NCBI RefSeq assembly: GCF_024228315.1
Contig: NZ_CP100454.1
Coordinates: forward strand, 1,178,001 to 1,242,000
Source of the DNA: Halomarina pelagica
GTDB taxonomy: Archaea; Halobacteriota; Halobacteria; Halobacteriales; Haloarculaceae
DNA: 64,000 nucleotides
Direction of reading: 5' to 3'
A program made the position numbers and the translations under genes. Each line of letters begins with the position of its first letter. Positions within the stretch are counted from its first letter, which is position 1. The notes beneath the pieces were generated by a model. That model saw only the letters and a list, made by a program, of their open reading frames with translations, was not told the DNA's origin and did not search any database. Positions 1-10,919 of the stretch are shown one piece after another.

Positions 1-1
1 G

Positions 2-1525
2 GGCGACCGCGTCATGTTCGCCGGGGCGGACGTGGCGGCGGGCGAGCGGGCGCTCGGCCCCGGGACGCGGCTCACCCCGCGCGAGATCGGCCTCCTGTCG
101 GCGCTCGGCGTCGAGGAGGTGCCCGTCCGCGCGCGGCCCCGGGTGGGGATCGTCTCGACCGGCGACGAACTCGTGCGCCCGGGGGAACCGCTCTCCAGCG
201 CCGCCGGCGAGATCTACGACGTCAACAGCTACACGATCGCCACCGGCGTCGAGGAGGCCGGCGGGGAGGCCGTCCTCTACCCGCACGCCGGCGACGACTA
301 CGACCAGATGGAGCGGTTGCTCGTGCGGGCCGCCGAGGAGTGCGACCTCGTACTCTCCTCCGGGTCGACGAGCGCGAGCGCCGTGGACGTCATCTACCGA
401 GTGGTAGAGGAGCAGGGCGAACTCCTGCTCCACGGCGTCGCCGTCAAGCCGGGCAAGCCGATGCTCGTCGGCCGCCTCGAACGGTCGGCGTACGTCGGCC
501 TCCCCGGCTACCCCGTCTCCGCGCTCACCATCTTCTCGACGTTCGTCGCGCCCGCGATCCGGCGCGCGGCGGGCGTCCCCGAACCGGCGGCGGCGACCGT
601 CGAGGGGCGGATGGCGACCCGGGAGCGCTACGCCGAGGGACGGCTGCGGCTGATGCCCGTCGGGCTGGTCGAGAGCGGGCCGACCGTGTCGGCCCGAGAC
701 GGGGGCGGTGAAACCGCCGGGGACGACGGAGGCGACGGCGCGGGCGAGACGCTCGTCTACCCGGTCGACAAGGGGAGCGGCGCGACGACGAGCCTCGTGG
801 AGGCCGACGGCATCGTCGAGATGCACCCCGACACGGGCTACCTCGACGCCGGCGAGCGCGTCGAGGTGCGCCTGTTCTCGCCGGACGTGCGCGTCCCCGC
901 GCTCTTCGCCGTCGGCGAGGACGATCCCGCCCTCTCGCGCATGCTCGATCGGATCGACCGACCCCGGTTCATCGCGTTCGGGAGCCGCGAGGGGTTGCGC
1001 CGCCTGCGCAACGGCGTCCCCGACGTGGCGGTGACGACCGTCGGCGGTGCGCCCGGCTTCGAGACGGCCGAACTCGGGTCGTGGACCCGCGAGTGGGGGC
1101 TCGTCGTCCCGGCCGGGAACCCCGACGGCGTGACCGGTCTCGCCGACCTCGTCGACCAGGACCTGCGCTTTATCAACCGCACGTCGGCGTCCGGCCTGCG
1201 GACGAGTCTGACGGAGGCGCTGGCCGACCTCGCCGAGGAGCGCGGCGCGAGCCGACACGACGTCGTCGACGCTATCGACGGGTTCGAGGCGGGCGTCCGC
1301 GCCCACGAGAGCCCGGCGCGGAAGGTCCTCGCGGGGGACGCCGACGTCGGCCTCGGCCTGCGGGCGACGTCGGCGCGGCTCGACGTGGACTTCGTCCCGG
1401 TCGGGACGGAGACGGTCCGCGCGTTCTCGACCCCGGATCGCGCGGGGAAGCCGGCGGTGCGGGCGCTCGCCGCCGCCATCGACGACGGCGACGCGTTCGA
1501 CGACCTCCCCGGTTACGACGGCTGA
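2..1525 (+). CDS. MoeA-like molybdopterin biosynthesis protein fused to a substrate-binding domain (5' partial)
   Basis: The reading frame is open from base 2, so the true start lies before the window; the ATG at 14 is internal to the conserved GDRVMFAGADV stretch. The first half is a MoeA/MogA fold with GIVSTGDELV, SSGSTS, VKPGKPMLVGRL and GLPGYPVSAL, the family that inserts molybdate into molybdopterin. From about residue 290 a second domain (FAVGEDDPALSRML, FIAFGSREGLRRL, INRTSASGLRTSLTEAL) resembles the periplasmic-binding-like PBP domain often fused to archaeal MoeA, which is thought to sense or bind molybdate or tungstate. The fusion is known in archaea. An acidic Gly-rich linker lies around residues 220-240. 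Confidence 0.88.
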   Translation, partial: GDRVMFAGADVAAGERALGPGTRLTPREIGLLSALGVEEVPVRARPRVGIVSTGDELVRPGEPLSSAAGEIYDVNSYTIATGVEEAGGEAVLYPHAGDDYDQMERLLVRAAEECDLVLSSGSTSASAVDVIYRVVEEQGELLLHGVAVKPGKPMLVGRLERSAYVGLPGYPVSALTIFSTFVAPAIRRAAGVPEPAAATVEGRMATRERYAEGRLRLMPVGLVESGPTVSARDGGGETAGDDGGDGAGETLVYPVDKGSGATTSLVEADGIVEMHPDTGYLDAGERVEVRLFSPDVRVPALFAVGEDDPALSRMLDRIDRPRFIAFGSREGLRRLRNGVPDVAVTTVGGAPGFETAELGSWTREWGLVVPAGNPDGVTGLADLVDQDLRFINRTSASGLRTSLTEALADLAEERGASRHDVVDAIDGFEAGVRAHESPARKVLAGDADVGLGLRATSARLDVDFVPVGTETVRAFSTPDRAGKPAVRALAAAIDDGDAFDDLPGYDG

Positions 1526-1546
1526 GCCGGCGAGCGCCCGCGCGCT

Positions 1547-2203
1547 TCAGTCGCTCGCGGGGGGCTCGTCGATCAGTTCGTCCAGTCGCGTCACCCGGCG
1601 GTCCCCGAGGACGCACAGTCCGCGGCGGTCGTGGCCGTGGCGCTCGACGTGGATCCCGTCGAGCCCCGCGTTCCACGCCGCGCCGACGTCCTGCGGGCCG
1701 TCGCCGACGAGGACGCCGCGCTGGCCGTCGGCGGCGTCGACGCCGAGTCCCGCCATCGCCGTCCTGACGGGCGCTGGATCCGGCTTCCAGCCGAGTTCGT
1801 CCGTGCAGCAGACGACGGCGTCGAACCAGTCTGCGATCCCGAGGTGGGAGAGCGCCGCGTCCGTGAGCCACTGCTGGGAGTGGGTGACGAGGCCGGTCGG
1901 TCGGGCGAGTTCGCCGACGAAGGCGGCGTCGTCGTAGAGGTAGGAGTGCTCGGCGCGAGCGATCGGATCCTCGACCTCGTGGAAGACCGTCCAGAAGCTC
2001 GTCGGGTCGAGACCGAGCGCCGCAAGGAACTCGCTGCGCGTGCCGCCGAGGCCGTACCAGATCGCCTCGGCCTCTGCCTCCGAGAAGCCGTAGCCGACCC
2101 GGTCGCCGACCTCGCGCATCACCTCGTGGAGGTAGCCGCGCTCGACGTCGATGAGCGTCCCGTCGAGGTCGAGCAGCCAGAAGTCGTACGAAGTGGCCGA
2201 CAT
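1547..2203 (-). CDS. HAD superfamily hydrolase
   Basis: This 218-residue protein has haloacid dehalogenase motif I as LLDLDGTLID near residues 10-19, with nucleophile Asp12 and acid/base Asp14. A cap region follows, then motif II (GLVTHSQQWL), motif III Lys in GWKPDPAPV and motif IV GDGPQDVGAA. The family hydrolyses phosphate esters, often phosphoglycolate or other small phosphometabolites; the substrate cannot be told from sequence. It converges with the MoeA-like gene, with 21 bases between the stop codons, and is transcribed away from the LWR-salt gene's 3' end. Confidence 0.85.
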   Translation of the reverse strand: MSATSYDFWLLDLDGTLIDVERGYLHEVMREVGDRVGYGFSEAEAEAIWYGLGGTRSEFLAALGLDPTSFWTVFHEVEDPIARAEHSYLYDDAAFVGELARPTGLVTHSQQWLTDAALSHLGIADWFDAVVCCTDELGWKPDPAPVRTAMAGLGVDAADGQRGVLVGDGPQDVGAAWNAGLDGIHVERHGHDRRGLCVLGDRRVTRLDELIDEPPASD

Positions 2204-2231
2204 TGAGGGCCGTCACCTACGGTATCGAACG

Positions 2232-2624
2232 CTATGAGCCTTCCGGACGCACGTGGACGGAACTCCCGAGGTAGTTCCTGATCACCGCCTGTGGCGTGTC
2301 GGCGTTACCGAACGTTCCGCGGGGGAGTTCCTCGGCGATGGCCTCCTTCAACGCCGCGAGGTGCTCCGCGCCGGTCCGCAGTTCGCGGAACTCGATCGAC
2401 TCGACCGGGACGCCGAGCGCCTCCTCGGCGAGTTCGCGGAGGTGCGCGGGGTCGTTCGCCTCGCCGCGCCAGAGGTTGTCCCGGAAGAAGAGCCAGCCCT
2501 CCTCTCCGGGTGGATCGGCGGCGCGCTCCATCGTCGTCTCGAACGTCCGCGGGGCGAGCGCGACGTTCTCGGCCCGCGGGTCGAGGCGGAACCGCACCCG
2601 GAAGACGTACGCGGCGTCAAGCAC
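2232..2624 (-). CDS. LWR-salt protein (haloarchaeal, function unknown)
   Basis: A 130-residue protein containing the DNLWRGE motif after which the haloarchaeal LWR-salt family is named. The chosen start is GTG at 2624, reading VLDAAYVFRVRFRLDP, because it lies two bases after the stop codon of the pterin dehydratase gene, an arrangement expected of translational coupling. An upstream in-frame extension to 3014 runs antiparallel through that gene and is not credible. The sequence is a compact mix of strands and helices with no signal peptide. Its role is unknown. Confidence 0.75.
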   Translation of the reverse strand: MLDAAYVFRVRFRLDPRAENVALAPRTFETTMERAADPPGEEGWLFFRDNLWRGEANDPAHLRELAEEALGVPVESIEFRELRTGAEHLAALKEAIAEELPRGTFGNADTPQAVIRNYLGSSVHVRPEGS

Positions 2625-2626
2625 GG

Positions 2627-2902
2627 CTAGGCGAGGTCGTCGAACCGGGCCGCGAGGTCGACGTCCTTTCCGGTGATGCCGCCCTCCTCGTGGCTCGTGA
2701 GGCGGACCTCGACCTCCCGCCACCCGATGGTGATCTCGGGGTGGTGGAACGCCTCCTCGGCGAGGCCCGCGATGCCGGCGGCGAAGCCGACCCCCGCGAG
2801 GTAGGCGTCGAACTCGAACGTGCGGACGAGTTCGTCGCCCTCGCGTTCCCAGTCGTCCGGCGCGCGCTCCTGGATCTCCTCGTCGCTCAGCAGGTCTGCC
2901 AT
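2627..2902 (-). CDS. 4a-hydroxytetrahydrobiopterin dehydratase (pterin-4a-carbinolamine dehydratase)
   Basis: A 91-residue protein, the usual length for the PCD/DCoH family. The signature E-x3-H-H-P is present as EEAFHHPEITIGW (His53, His54, Pro55), followed by His71 and Asp80 at the expected spacing. The enzyme dehydrates 4a-hydroxytetrahydropterin during pterin recycling or related chemistry. No aromatic amino acid hydroxylase is visible in the window, so its physiological partner is unclear. It is first in a two-gene unit with the LWR-salt protein. Confidence 0.9.
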   Translation of the reverse strand: MADLLSDEEIQERAPDDWEREGDELVRTFEFDAYLAGVGFAAGIAGLAEEAFHHPEITIGWREVEVRLTSHEEGGITGKDVDLAARFDDLA

Positions 2903-3123
2903 GGGCGGGGGTACGGCCGCGACCCCGATAAGCGTGGGTGGCGGGGGGAAGGGGGAGACAGGGGCGGGGGCGGGGGGCGAACAGGCGGCGCGCTCGGCCG
3001 GTCGGCGGACTCACCGGCCCGACGACGCCGCGGGCGGGCGCGCCGCGCTCCCGCTGACCGCCCGCGGCCGGGGTCAGGTCACGGGGACGCTGGTCCCGTT
3101 CTCGGATAAGAAGGTTCGCTCGA

Positions 3124-4590
3124 TCAGTCCGCTCGCAGCCCCTCGAAGTAGACGGCGCGCCGCTCCGTCTCGGCGGGCGTCGTCACGAGCGAGACGCCCA
3201 GGGTGAGCAGGAGGCCGAGCCCCATGCCGACGATCGACCCGCTCCAGCCCGCGTAGCTCCCGGGCACCTGCGCGAGGAAGACGCTCGCCAGGTAGAACGC
3301 CTGGCTGCCGACGATACCGGCGGTGATGCCGGCGCGCGTGGTGCGCGTCCAGTAGAGCGCGACGACGACGGGCAACGCGAGCTGGGCGAACCCGCCGAAG
3401 GCCGTGTCGCCGATCTGCAGGAGCGTCGCGTTGGTGTGTAGGCTGAGGACGAACGCGCCGAGCGCGAAGGCCACGACGCCGAGGCGGGCGACCAGCGCCT
3501 CGCGGTCGGACGCGCCGACGAGCGGTCGGTAGAGGTCCCGCGTGAGGTACGACGACCCCGAGAGGAGCATCGAATCGGAGGAGGACATCATCGCGGCGAG
3601 CGCGCCCGCGATGACGACGGCCGCGAACCACGGGGCGGTGTACTCCCCGAGGAGGATCGGGAGGACGTTGCTCCCCTCGGGCACCTGCACGCCGAGGCCC
3701 CTCGCCCACGCGCCGAGCATGAACGCGGGGACGAACAGCAGGAGGACGAGGACGGGCCACAGGCTGAAGGTGCGCTGCAGCGTCTCCTTCGACCCCGCCG
3801 CGAAGAAGCGCTGGTTGATCTGGGGGAACATCGTGACGCCGAAGGCGATGCTCACCGCCGTCGAGACGACGTACTGCGGCGTGTACGCGCCCCCGCCGAG
3901 GGCGAGGAATTCGGGGGCAGCCTCGCCCATGCGGGCGGTGGCGACGCCCGGTCCGCCCACCTCGGCGAGCACCCAGAGGACGGCGAGCCACACGACCGAG
4001 AGCATGAACGCGCCCTGGAGCGTGTCGGTCCAGGCGACCCCGCGCATCCCCGAGATGGCGACGTAGAGGATCATGAACAGCGTGATGACCAGCGCGCCGG
4101 CCCAGTACGGCACCGCGCCGTCCGTGAGCGCTTCGAGGGCGATGCCCGCGCCGCGCTGCTGGAGCATCACGTAGGGGAACAGCCAGAAGAGGCTGATGCC
4201 GGCCACGAGGCCGCGGAGGGGCTTCGAGCCGAAGCGATCGCCGAGCATCTCCCCGAGCGTGACGTACCCCCGCGTGCGTCCGACGAGCCACTGCTTGTAG
4301 CCGACGACGTACCAGAGGACGGCGAACAGGAGGCCGTCCATCACGCCCATGACGAGGATCCACTCGGGGCCGATCGAGTAGGCGATGTTCGGCCCGGCGA
4401 AGAAGGTGAACGCCGAGAGGAGCGTCGCGAACGTCGTGAACAGCAGCACGACCGTCCCGAGCGTCCGGCTGGCGAGGTAGTAGTCCTCCGCGGTGTCCTC
4501 GGTGAGGCGGTACGCGACGACGCCGACGGCGAGCGCGATCCCGAGGTACGCCCCTACGATTGCGAGTTGCAGGTGGAGTCGCGCGATCAC
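3124..4590 (-). CDS. sodium:solute symporter family protein
   Basis: A 488-residue integral membrane protein with about thirteen hydrophobic segments. FTFFAGPNIAYSIGPEWILV, SSSDSMLLSGSSYLTRDLY and the closing short loops match the SSS (SLC5) family, which uses a sodium gradient to import small organic solutes such as carboxylates, proline, pantothenate or sugars. The substrate cannot be assigned. The start overlaps the last four bases of the upstream DUF3311 gene, so the two are translationally coupled; DUF3311/SSS pairs are common in prokaryotes and the small protein probably assists the transporter. Confidence 0.9.
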   Translation of the reverse strand: MIARLHLQLAIVGAYLGIALAVGVVAYRLTEDTAEDYYLASRTLGTVVLLFTTFATLLSAFTFFAGPNIAYSIGPEWILVMGVMDGLLFAVLWYVVGYKQWLVGRTRGYVTLGEMLGDRFGSKPLRGLVAGISLFWLFPYVMLQQRGAGIALEALTDGAVPYWAGALVITLFMILYVAISGMRGVAWTDTLQGAFMLSVVWLAVLWVLAEVGGPGVATARMGEAAPEFLALGGGAYTPQYVVSTAVSIAFGVTMFPQINQRFFAAGSKETLQRTFSLWPVLVLLLFVPAFMLGAWARGLGVQVPEGSNVLPILLGEYTAPWFAAVVIAGALAAMMSSSDSMLLSGSSYLTRDLYRPLVGASDREALVARLGVVAFALGAFVLSLHTNATLLQIGDTAFGGFAQLALPVVVALYWTRTTRAGITAGIVGSQAFYLASVFLAQVPGSYAGWSGSIVGMGLGLLLTLGVSLVTTPAETERRAVYFEGLRAD

Positions 4591-4826
4591 GCGCGATCAC
4601 CCCCCGGTCGATCGGTCTCGACGCCGACGCCCCACGCTCGACGGGCGAACGTCCGGAAGACGACCGCCGCGAGCACCATCCAGCCGACGTGCCACCAGAG
4701 CCACACCGGCAGGCCGAACGCGACGGCGCTGTCGCGCCAGAGGAACCACGGCACGCCGAGGGCGACGAGCGTCGTCAGTACCACCGCCCAGAGTATCACC
4801 GCTCGCTGCTTGGTCATCGGTGGCAC
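4587..4826 (-). CDS. DUF3311 domain small membrane protein
   Basis: A 79-residue protein with two transmembrane segments (AVILWAVVLTTLVALGVPWF and a second containing WLWWHVGWMVLAAVVF) and a basic tail. This layout and its position immediately before an SSS symporter match DUF3311. The downstream symporter starts inside its stop codon (four-base overlap). Translation may start at the listed ATG or at the internal ATG at 4817 (MTKQRAV), which would remove three residues. Confidence 0.8.
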   Translation of the reverse strand: MPPMTKQRAVILWAVVLTTLVALGVPWFLWRDSAVAFGLPVWLWWHVGWMVLAAVVFRTFARRAWGVGVETDRPGGDRA

Positions 4827-4882
4827 CGGTTGTCGACAGAGGGACGTAAATGTTGCTGTTCACCAACGATAGCAGAATTTGA

Positions 4883-5104
4883 AGAAGAATTATCTTCGAA
4901 CCCCCCGATACAGCGGTACTTCGTTCAGTAGGTCCGCGCGCCGTTCGGTACTCGCCGTTCGGGTCGGAGGTGGACGACGCCGTCCGCGCGATCGACGCCG
5001 GTGACGGGGCGCTGACTCCCGAGGTCCGCGACGGCCACCGTCCCGAGGTTCACCACCGCGACGACCTGCCCGACAGGGTTGTTAACTTATTCGCCGAAGA
5101 TTAG
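4883..5104 (+). pseudogene. possible 3' remnant of a protein gene
   Basis: Between the DUF3311 gene and the P-type ATPase lies an open frame of about 73 codons, without a convincing start codon, ending at TAG 5102-5104. Its last two thirds (SEVDDAVRAIDAGDGALTPE ... LPDRVVNLFAED) have the composition and codon use of a haloarchaeal protein rather than of random sequence. I do not recognise the family. It may be a gene fragment left by a deletion, or chance. Confidence is low. Confidence 0.25.
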
Positions 5105-5128
5105 CAATGATTCAGCTTACATCGGCCA

Positions 5129-5135
5129 TTTATAA
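5129..5135 (+). promoter_or_regulatory. TATA box of the metal P-type ATPase gene
   Basis: TTTATAA lies 40 bases before the ATPase ATG, which predicts a transcription start around 5155-5160 and a short leader. The surrounding 60 bases are markedly AT-richer than the flanking coding DNA. Confidence 0.5.
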
Positions 5136-5174
5136 CAGCTAGGTTAATACTCGGGCGTCGACTACACACGGCTA

Positions 5175-7778
<2,604 letters not shown>

Positions 7779-8259
7779 CGACTGCCTACCGCCCGCTCGC
7801 GGTCAGCGCGTCCGTCCGAAAGGTTGGGGTCGTCCGGCGCTGCTCGAAAACGTCCTCGCGAAGTCGTCGCGACGATCTACTCACCGACGATCCACGGCCG
7901 ACGCTACGGCGACGGTTGATGGGTCGAGCGCCGGAAAACCCCCGAAGGGGGAAACGGTGGGCGGTACACGACGCGAGCCCCATGACAGGTCGCGCGAAGC
8001 GAGGCGACGGGGTGATCCGTCGGTCTCGTGGCTTCGTCGTGCGCTGTCCGGTGAGGTGATACCAGACCTCACGTACCTCGACAGCGTCCCACGACGGTCC
8101 GATCACCCGCCCGGTAGTTTGGTATAGGCCATCTACCGGCGAATATGTGTGCGTTATTCGATACGTGTCGCGGGGCGGAGCGGGCATCGACGGTCTGCCG
8201 ACGGTGGCGACGACCGCGGGTGGACGGTGTCGCATCCTTTATACGGGTATCAGCGACAA
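7779..8259. other. gene-free stretch with inverted repeats
   Basis: No convincing coding frame on either strand between the ATPase and the dnaG promoter. The segment has several local inverted repeats, for example GTGAGGT near 8051 pairing with ACCTCAC near 8066, and a CCCCC/GGGGG stem near 7939-7951. I could not match it to RNase P RNA (no GAGGAAAGTCC) or SRP RNA (no GGAAGGGAGCA). It may hold an unannotated RNA or decayed sequence. Confidence 0.3.
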
Positions 8260-8266
8260 TTTATAT
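8260..8266 (+). promoter_or_regulatory. TATA box of dnaG
   Basis: TTTATAT 102 bases before the dnaG ATG, placing the transcript start near 8290 and giving a leader of roughly 75-80 bases, long for a haloarchaeon. A second TATA-like TTTATAC lies at 8238-8244. Confidence 0.5.
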
Positions 8267-8294
8267 CTATACCATGCCTGCGCGCATGGGCAAT

Positions 8295-8336
8295 CGAGCG
8301 GGCACCCCCCGCTCGGGCGCGGCCACCGGTCGCGCC
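8295..8336 (+). promoter_or_regulatory. two back-to-back hairpins in the dnaG leader
   Basis: Bases 8295-8302 pair perfectly with 8308-8315 (8 bp, CGAGCGGG stem, 5-base loop). Immediately after, 8316-8324 pair with 8328-8336 (9 bp with one G-T, 3-base loop). Both lie between the TATA box and the dnaG start codon, so they would form in the 5' untranslated region. Confidence 0.5.
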
Positions 8337-8367
8337 GTCACGATCACATCCATCACACCATCACGCC

Positions 8368-9792
8368 ATGCACGACACCGCGAAATACCTCATCCACACG
8401 AACATCACTGCGGACGGGGTGGTCGAGCGCAGTGACGTCGTCGGGGCCATCTTCGGCCAGACCGAGGGCCTCCTCGGCGACGACCTCGACCTCCGCGACC
8501 TGCAGGACGCCTCGAAGGTCGGCCGGATCGACGTCGAGGTCGACTCACGAAACGGACAGTCGTTCGGCACCGTCACCATCGCGAGCGGACTCGACCAGGT
8601 CGAGACGGCCATCCTCGCCGCCTCGCTGGAGACCATCGAACGCGTCGGTCCGTGCCGCGCCTCCCTCGAGGTCGAACGCATCGAGGACGTCCGCGCCGCG
8701 AAACGCCGGACCATCGTCGACCGCGCCAAGGAACTGCTCGGGGAGGCCTTCGACGGCTCGATGCTCACCAGCGAGGAACTCGTCGAGGAGGTCCGCCGAT
8801 CGATCCGCGTCGAGGACATCACCGCCTACGAGGGACTGCCGGCCGGTCCCCGCGTGGGCGACAGCGACGCGATCATCGTCGTCGAGGGGCGCGCCGACGT
8901 CCTGACCCTGCTCCGCTACGGCATCAAGAACGCCGTCGCCGTCGAGGGGACGAACGTCCCCGAGGCGGTCGCCGCGCTGACCGAGAACCGCACCGTCACC
9001 GCCTTCCTCGACGGGGACCGCGGGGGCGACCTCATCCTGAAGGAACTCGCCCAGGTCGGCGACGTGGACTACGTCGCCATCGCGCCCGCCGGCCAGAGCG
9101 TCGAGGACCTGGACCGGAGCGAGGTGATGCGCGCGCTCCGCGAGAAGGTCCCCTACGACTCCGTCAAGGACGCCAGCACGCCGCGCGAGGCCATCGCCGC
9201 GACCGACGGGAGCGCCCGCCCCGCACCGCCGGAGGCGACGCCCGCCCCCGCGACCGACGAACCGGACGACGGCGGAATCGAGGCGGACCGCCCCGCGACG
9301 CCCGACTCCCCGCCCGACTCCTCGCGCGGAACCGACCGGGCTGTGGGCGGAACGGTCGCGACTGACGCGGAGGCCGACGAAGGACGGGAAGCGTCGTCGA
9401 CGGAGTCGGAAGCGTCGACGGAGTCGGAGGCGTCGCCCGAGAAACGGGAACCGTCGGAGGAGCCGGACGAGCAGGATCGAGCGGAGGAACCGGAGACGCT
9501 CCGCGGTCACGTCGCGGCGGTCGTCGGGGGCGAGACGGGCGCGGTCCGCCTGCTCACCGCCGAGTTCGAGACGCTCGAGGAAGCGCCCGCGGCGGAGGCG
9601 TTCGACCGCGTGAAGGACGCGGAGACGGTCCCCGCCGCCGTCGTCCTCGACGACGAGTTGACCCAGCGCGTCCTCGACGTCTGCGCCCAGCGGGGCGTCG
9701 ACCAGGTGGTCGCCCGCGGCGCGGCGCAGTTCGTGAAGCAACCGACCGCGGTTCGCGTGCGGACGGCCGACCAGTTCGAACCGCCGGAGTGA
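8368..9792 (+). CDS. dnaG: archaeal DnaG primase
   Basis: A 474-residue archaeal DnaG. The N-terminal region starts MHDTAKYLIHTNIT and is typical of the family; a TOPRIM domain with catalytic acidic residues is seen in IIVVEGRADVLTLLRYGIKN and TAFLDGDRGGDLILKEL. In archaea DnaG associates with the exosome RNA-degradation complex and also has primase activity. Between the TOPRIM domain and the conserved C-terminal region lies a long acidic, Ser/Glu-repeat linker (STESEAS repeats), common in haloarchaeal copies. The start at 8368 was chosen over an upstream in-frame ATG at 8149, which would add 73 unconserved residues and precede the promoter. Confidence 0.92.
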   Translation: MHDTAKYLIHTNITADGVVERSDVVGAIFGQTEGLLGDDLDLRDLQDASKVGRIDVEVDSRNGQSFGTVTIASGLDQVETAILAASLETIERVGPCRASLEVERIEDVRAAKRRTIVDRAKELLGEAFDGSMLTSEELVEEVRRSIRVEDITAYEGLPAGPRVGDSDAIIVVEGRADVLTLLRYGIKNAVAVEGTNVPEAVAALTENRTVTAFLDGDRGGDLILKELAQVGDVDYVAIAPAGQSVEDLDRSEVMRALREKVPYDSVKDASTPREAIAATDGSARPAPPEATPAPATDEPDDGGIEADRPATPDSPPDSSRGTDRAVGGTVATDAEADEGREASSTESEASTESEASPEKREPSEEPDEQDRAEEPETLRGHVAAVVGGETGAVRLLTAEFETLEEAPAAEAFDRVKDAETVPAAVVLDDELTQRVLDVCAQRGVDQVVARGAAQFVKQPTAVRVRTADQFEPPE

Positions 9793-10836
9793 CTAGCCGT
9801 ACCCCTCCGCGTGGACGTGCCGCTCGGGGACGCCGACCGCCTCGGCGACGTCGACCAGTCCGTAGGCCATCGCGCTGACGCCGCAGGCGTAGACCTCCAC
9901 GCTCCCCGGGTCGATGCGCGCGTCGACGCCGACGACCGGTTCGACGCCGAGGTACGCGTCGAGGTCGGTCGGGAGGTCCCCCGCGACCGCCCCGGCGTCG
10001 AGGTACTTCGTCAGCGCGTACTGGACGTAGTCGGTCTCGCCCTCCCAGTCGGTGAGGTAGCCCTCCCGGGAGAGCGTCGGGACGAAGTGGAAGTTCTCGC
10101 GCTCGTCGTCGAGCGCGGCGAACGCGTCGCGGTAGGGAAGGTCGTCCTCCCAGGCGGCCCCGAGAAAGAGCCACACGTCGCGCCGGTCGCCGCCGTGCTC
10201 GTCCCAGCCCTCCTCGAAGACGTAGTCGATCATGCTCTTGAACGGCGCGACGCCGGTCCCGGTGGCGAGAAAGACGAGGTCGCGCTCGGAGGGCGACTCG
10301 AGGAGGAACTCCCCGTTCGGGCCGCGGATCGCGAGGTTGTCGCCCGGCTCCAGGTCGTCGCAGAGCCAGGGCGTGAGCGTCCCGTCGGGGACCCGCCGGA
10401 CGCACAGCTCCGTCTCGTCCGCGTTGGGCGAACTCGCGATGGAGTACGGCCGCGACACGTCCCGGTACCTGAGGGTGACGTACTGCCCGGGCCGGTAGTC
10501 GAAGGGGTCGTCCGTCCGGAAGCGGACCGAGACGAGCATCGGATACGGGCGCTCGTAGCGCTCCCGGAGGCGGTCGAGGCGACGCTCGAGGTCGCTTCCC
10601 TCCTCGGGGGCGAGCACCGCTCGAAGGCGCGCCCAGTCCGGCCGGTCGCGCGTCCACTCCCCCGACGCCAGCCACTCGTCGCAGTTGTGCACGTCGAGCA
10701 GGCGTTCGAGGGCGTCGAGGACCGCCTCGCGCCGGTCCCGGTCCATCGCCGTGACGTCGGTGACGGTGGCGGCCTCCGAGACGAGGGGAAGCTCCTCGAC
10801 GGCCTCGTGCTGGTCGTTGTGCGGCCTGACGGCCAT
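9793..10836 (-). CDS. ferredoxin-NAD(P)+ reductase family oxidoreductase
   Basis: A 347-residue protein. After about 95 residues of unassigned N-terminal helices, the FAD-binding barrel shows YRPGQYVTLRY and RPYSIASSP, followed by IRGPNGEF, and the NAD(P)-binding half shows TGTGVAPFKSM, WLFLGAAW and VYACGVSAM. It would transfer electrons between NAD(P)H and a one-electron carrier. No iron-sulfur domain is fused. It converges with dnaG (stop codons adjacent). Confidence 0.85.
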   Translation of the reverse strand: MAVRPHNDQHEAVEELPLVSEAATVTDVTAMDRDRREAVLDALERLLDVHNCDEWLASGEWTRDRPDWARLRAVLAPEEGSDLERRLDRLRERYERPYPMLVSVRFRTDDPFDYRPGQYVTLRYRDVSRPYSIASSPNADETELCVRRVPDGTLTPWLCDDLEPGDNLAIRGPNGEFLLESPSERDLVFLATGTGVAPFKSMIDYVFEEGWDEHGGDRRDVWLFLGAAWEDDLPYRDAFAALDDERENFHFVPTLSREGYLTDWEGETDYVQYALTKYLDAGAVAGDLPTDLDAYLGVEPVVGVDARIDPGSVEVYACGVSAMAYGLVDVAEAVGVPERHVHAEGYG

Positions 10837-10919
10837 GCGTCACGGTTCACACGCCGGGGAGAAAGTCCTGCTGCCCGCCTCCCGTGCCGTCACGCTCCGT
10901 CGCGCCACCGTCGCGTCCG

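Noticed and set aside
7786-8235. Minus-strand open frame of 149 codons between the ATPase and dnaG
   Set aside because: Arg-rich, with no family-like segments and no suitable promoter; treated as non-coding.
10855-10880. GAAAGTCC resembling the RNase P RNA core
   Set aside because: Only part of the conserved core is present and the other conserved segments and pairing are missing.
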